Below, piece by piece: positions 25,104-26,992 of a stretch of 26,992 nt of DNA (position 1 is its first letter; each line of letters begins with the position of its first letter). The notes beneath the pieces were generated by a model that saw nothing but the letters and a program-made list of their open reading frames with translations, searched no databases and had not been told where the DNA came from. Source of the DNA: an uncultured Clostridia bacterium (GTDB taxonomy: Bacteria; Bacillota; Clostridia; UBA1381). The position numbers and the translations under genes are program-made. The stretch is from contig CAKSRS010000038.1 of NCBI GenBank assembly GCA_934487205.1, positions 1-26,992 of the forward strand, written 5' to 3'.

Positions 25104-26828
25104 ATGCTTAAAGTAAGTTTTTTTGATGAGGGAGAAAAGTATGTATACGGTTTGGAAGATGTGAAATTCCGAACAATTGATGAAATAGAATTGTCGTGCG
25201 GGAAGAATGACCGGGCGGCGTTCGGGCTTTTGCTTGAGAACACAGATGATATGTTGATATGTGTTGATGGAAATAATGCATTTGCACCGATAGGACGGGC
25301 GCCGGTTTATCGAGTAGAATTTGTATTAAATAATATTCCGACAGAGGTTCGCCTTGTCGGAACGGTGACAGATGATGACGGTGCGGAAAAAGCAGATATT
25401 CTGCTGAATGATTCATATATTTTTGCCGAAAGAGGAAAGGGACAGCAAGTTTGGCTGGAGTGCAGGACGGATAGGAATACAGATGAAAAAGATGTTTTGG
25501 GCTGTGTCCGGATTTACAGTCATGAAATGTTTGAAAGTGAGCGCCTGTGTATTGAAAAGCAGGTAAAGCTGCACATATATAACTATGTAATGAAAGACCC
25601 TGTCGATTACCGTTTACATCTTGATTTATGGCAGCATAATTCAAATATTGCAAGAAAACATGAGGTAAAGCTTTGGAGCGGAGAACACTTTAAGATTATT
25701 GAAGAATACATAAAAACGCTTGCGGAACTGGGACAAAAATCTATTACCGCCATAGTCAGCGAAATTCCGTGGAGCGGTCAGAGGGCGTACAAGATACCGC
25801 TGTACAAATCCGACTTTTATGAATACAGCATGGTAAAGGTAAAGAAAGAAAAAGCGAAATATACCTATGACTTCAGTATACTGAAGAAATATATTGAACT
25901 GTGCTTTAAATATGGTATTGACAGAGAAATAGAGGTATTCGGACTAATCGGTATATGGACAGATTATGAAAACGGTTTCATGCTCGGCATTAAAGGATAT
26001 CCCGATGATATAAGAATTAGGTATTATGATGCTGAGACGGGTGAATATTGTTACTTCACGGAAACGGGGCAGATTGAGGACTATATTCTGCATCTCAGAG
26101 CGTTTTTTAATGAAAACGGATATACGGATATTGTCCGGATAATTGCCGATGAGCCGGAGGATACGGAACGCTATGCAAAAACCATAGCAGAGCTGAAAAG
26201 ACTTGCACCGGAGTTTAAACTTAAGGCGGCAATTAATCATTTCGAGTTTGCGGAAAAATTCGGCGATAGTATTACAGATATTGTGCCGGCGTTTTGTTAT
26301 GCATGCGAAAAGCATAAAATGCTGACGGAATGGAAAAAACGCACAGGCGGGAAATTATTGTCATATGTCTGTTGTCAGCCTGAAATACCGAATACTTTTG
26401 TATCTTCTTCCGCAGCAGAATGCAGAATTATAGGCATTATGAGCCGATATCTTAACTTTGACGGCATTTTGAGATGGAGTTACACGGCATGGCCGCAAAA
26501 ACCGCGGGAAAGATTATCATTTAAATATCCGCTGTGGAAAGCGGGAGACAGCAATTTTGTTTATCCGGGAAATAATGCAAAACCGCTGAAATCCCTTAGA
26601 TGGAAATACTTGAAACGTGCGGTGGAGGATTATGAATTGCTCGAAGAATATTCAAAAAGGTTTGGTGAAAATAAGATGAAGGAGCTTTGTAAATGTGTAA
26701 TAAAAACCGACAGTGCAGAAGACTTTAACATCTATTCATCAAAAAAAGGTGCAGCAGAACTATTTTCGACTGATTACAGCGATTATGTTAAGCTGAGAAA
26801 TCATATATTGTCCGAGCTTGAAAAATAA
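25104..26828 (+). CDS. DUF4091 (GH123-related) protein
   Basis: A 574-residue protein without signal peptide, the last gene of the cluster. The ATG at 25104 is preferred over that at 25089 because GAGGAA (25091-25096) lies seven bases before it. The N-terminal third is beta-rich. The centre looks like a (beta/alpha)8-barrel, with the Asp349-Glu350 pair in RIIADEPED, the arrangement used for catalysis in GH123 (N-acetyl-beta-galactosaminidase). The C-terminus shows the DUF4091 signature: GILRWSYTAWPQ, FVYPG and SLRWKYLKRAVEDYELL. Most DUF4091 proteins have no proven activity, so a glycosidase function, and the sugar, are inference. It is nine bases or so from the rhamnosidase stop, hence co-transcribed, and may act on the same oligosaccharides. 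Confidence 0.85.
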   Translation: MLKVSFFDEGEKYVYGLEDVKFRTIDEIELSCGKNDRAAFGLLLENTDDMLICVDGNNAFAPIGRAPVYRVEFVLNNIPTEVRLVGTVTDDDGAEKADILLNDSYIFAERGKGQQVWLECRTDRNTDEKDVLGCVRIYSHEMFESERLCIEKQVKLHIYNYVMKDPVDYRLHLDLWQHNSNIARKHEVKLWSGEHFKIIEEYIKTLAELGQKSITAIVSEIPWSGQRAYKIPLYKSDFYEYSMVKVKKEKAKYTYDFSILKKYIELCFKYGIDREIEVFGLIGIWTDYENGFMLGIKGYPDDIRIRYYDAETGEYCYFTETGQIEDYILHLRAFFNENGYTDIVRIIADEPEDTERYAKTIAELKRLAPEFKLKAAINHFEFAEKFGDSITDIVPAFCYACEKHKMLTEWKKRTGGKLLSYVCCQPEIPNTFVSSSAAECRIIGIMSRYLNFDGILRWSYTAWPQKPRERLSFKYPLWKAGDSNFVYPGNNAKPLKSLRWKYLKRAVEDYELLEEYSKRFGENKMKELCKCVIKTDSAEDFNIYSSKKGAAELFSTDYSDYVKLRNHILSELEK

Positions 26829-26856
26829 CGGATTAAGCAGACAAACATAAAGATAG

Positions 26857-26928
26857 TATTCTGAAATAAATGTTGCATGTGTCGGATGCGGAGAAGTGTT
26901 CGTATTCGGACACCCTGTGCCATCCCAG
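26857..26928 (+). pseudogene. Possible C-terminal fragment with a Cys-x-x-Cys motif
   Basis: After the last gene a short frame without a start codon reads NVACVGCGEVFVFGHPVPSQ and then stops (TAA 26926-26928); a TAG at 26854 closes it upstream. The C-x2-C-G pattern looks like half a zinc ribbon, so this could be the tail of a lost gene. It is too short for any identification and may be chance. Confidence 0.2.
26879..26913 (+). other. Imperfect hairpin after the last gene
   Basis: GTGTC-GGATGCGGA (26879-26892) can pair with TTCGTATTCGGACAC (26899-26913) through Watson-Crick and a few G-U pairs with one bulge, closing a six-base loop. No T-run follows, so it is not a classical terminator. It might still end or protect the long message, or be the end of an unseen mobile element. 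Confidence 0.4.
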
Positions 26929-26952
26929 TAAAAATAGACACAAAAAAGCTCC

Positions 26953-26982
26953 AAAAAACGAAATGAATCGCAGTATTTCGTT
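26953..26982 (-). terminator. Possible terminator for a leftward gene beyond the right edge
   Basis: AACGAAAT (26957-26964) and ATTTCGTT (26975-26982) form an 8-bp perfect inverted repeat with a ten-base loop. Read on the minus strand the stem runs into a T-rich stretch (complement of A 26953-26958). That would end transcription of a convergent gene entering from the right. The stem is AT-rich and weak. Confidence 0.35.
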
Positions 26983-26992
26983 AATTTACGCA

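Noticed and set aside
1..26992. CRISPR arrays, tRNA or rRNA genes, toxin-antitoxin or phage-defence genes
   Set aside because: No regularly spaced direct repeats, cloverleaf-like sequences or recognisable defence domains were seen.

Overview
The window comes from a low-to-moderate GC Gram-positive bacterium, most likely a clostridial Firmicute. The evidence is strong AGGAGG-type ribosome binding sites, a TTG start, YesM/YesN-type regulators, an ABC sugar importer without its own ATPase, and secreted proteins with S-layer homology and copper-amine-oxidase-N-like wall-association domains. Except for the left edge, every gene is on the + strand and closely packed. The whole looks like a Gram-positive glycan-utilization locus that ends close to the right edge.

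Left edge (1-950). A minus-strand gene starts at 25 and runs off the window. Its ribosome binding site and a sigma-A-like promoter are intact. Next to that promoter lies a wrecked group II intron. Its 5' half and the reverse-transcriptase catalytic core are gone, but the maturase/C-terminal part and the ribozyme domains V and VI remain. The intron's 3' end is at about 818. A good promoter (TTGATT, 17 bp, TATAAT) then serves the regulator pair.

Regulation and uptake (949-7592). A YesM-type sensor histidine kinase and a YesN-type response regulator (receiver plus AraC-family DNA-binding domain) are followed by a probable terminator. A separate promoter comes next, with a perfect -10, no good -35 and an upstream inverted repeat, as expected for an activator-dependent promoter. 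It drives two sugar permeases and a lipoprotein solute-binding protein. The transport ATPase must be encoded elsewhere.

Cell-surface block (7619-21446). Six consecutive secreted proteins follow: an SLH-domain protein with a Gly/Ser linker; a 796-residue exported protein of unknown function; two non-enzymatic multi-module proteins; and two large paralogous proteins with the sequence signatures of clan GH-A glycosidases. The last four share jelly-roll (concanavalin-like) modules, six in all, including a clear tandem duplication. Several also share a C-terminal beta-domain type.

Cytoplasmic block (21459-26828). A GH39 beta-xylosidase-like enzyme, a GH78 alpha-L-rhamnosidase and a DUF4091 (GH123-related) protein all lack signal peptides. 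They probably finish off imported oligosaccharides.

Inferred working model: the kinase senses a ligand outside the cell, the regulator switches on the long operon, the surface proteins bind and cut a glycan, the ABC importer brings in the products, and the cytosolic enzymes release monosaccharides. Rhamnose and xylose (or a related sugar) are suggested by the GH78 and GH39 genes, but the actual polysaccharide cannot be read from the sequence.
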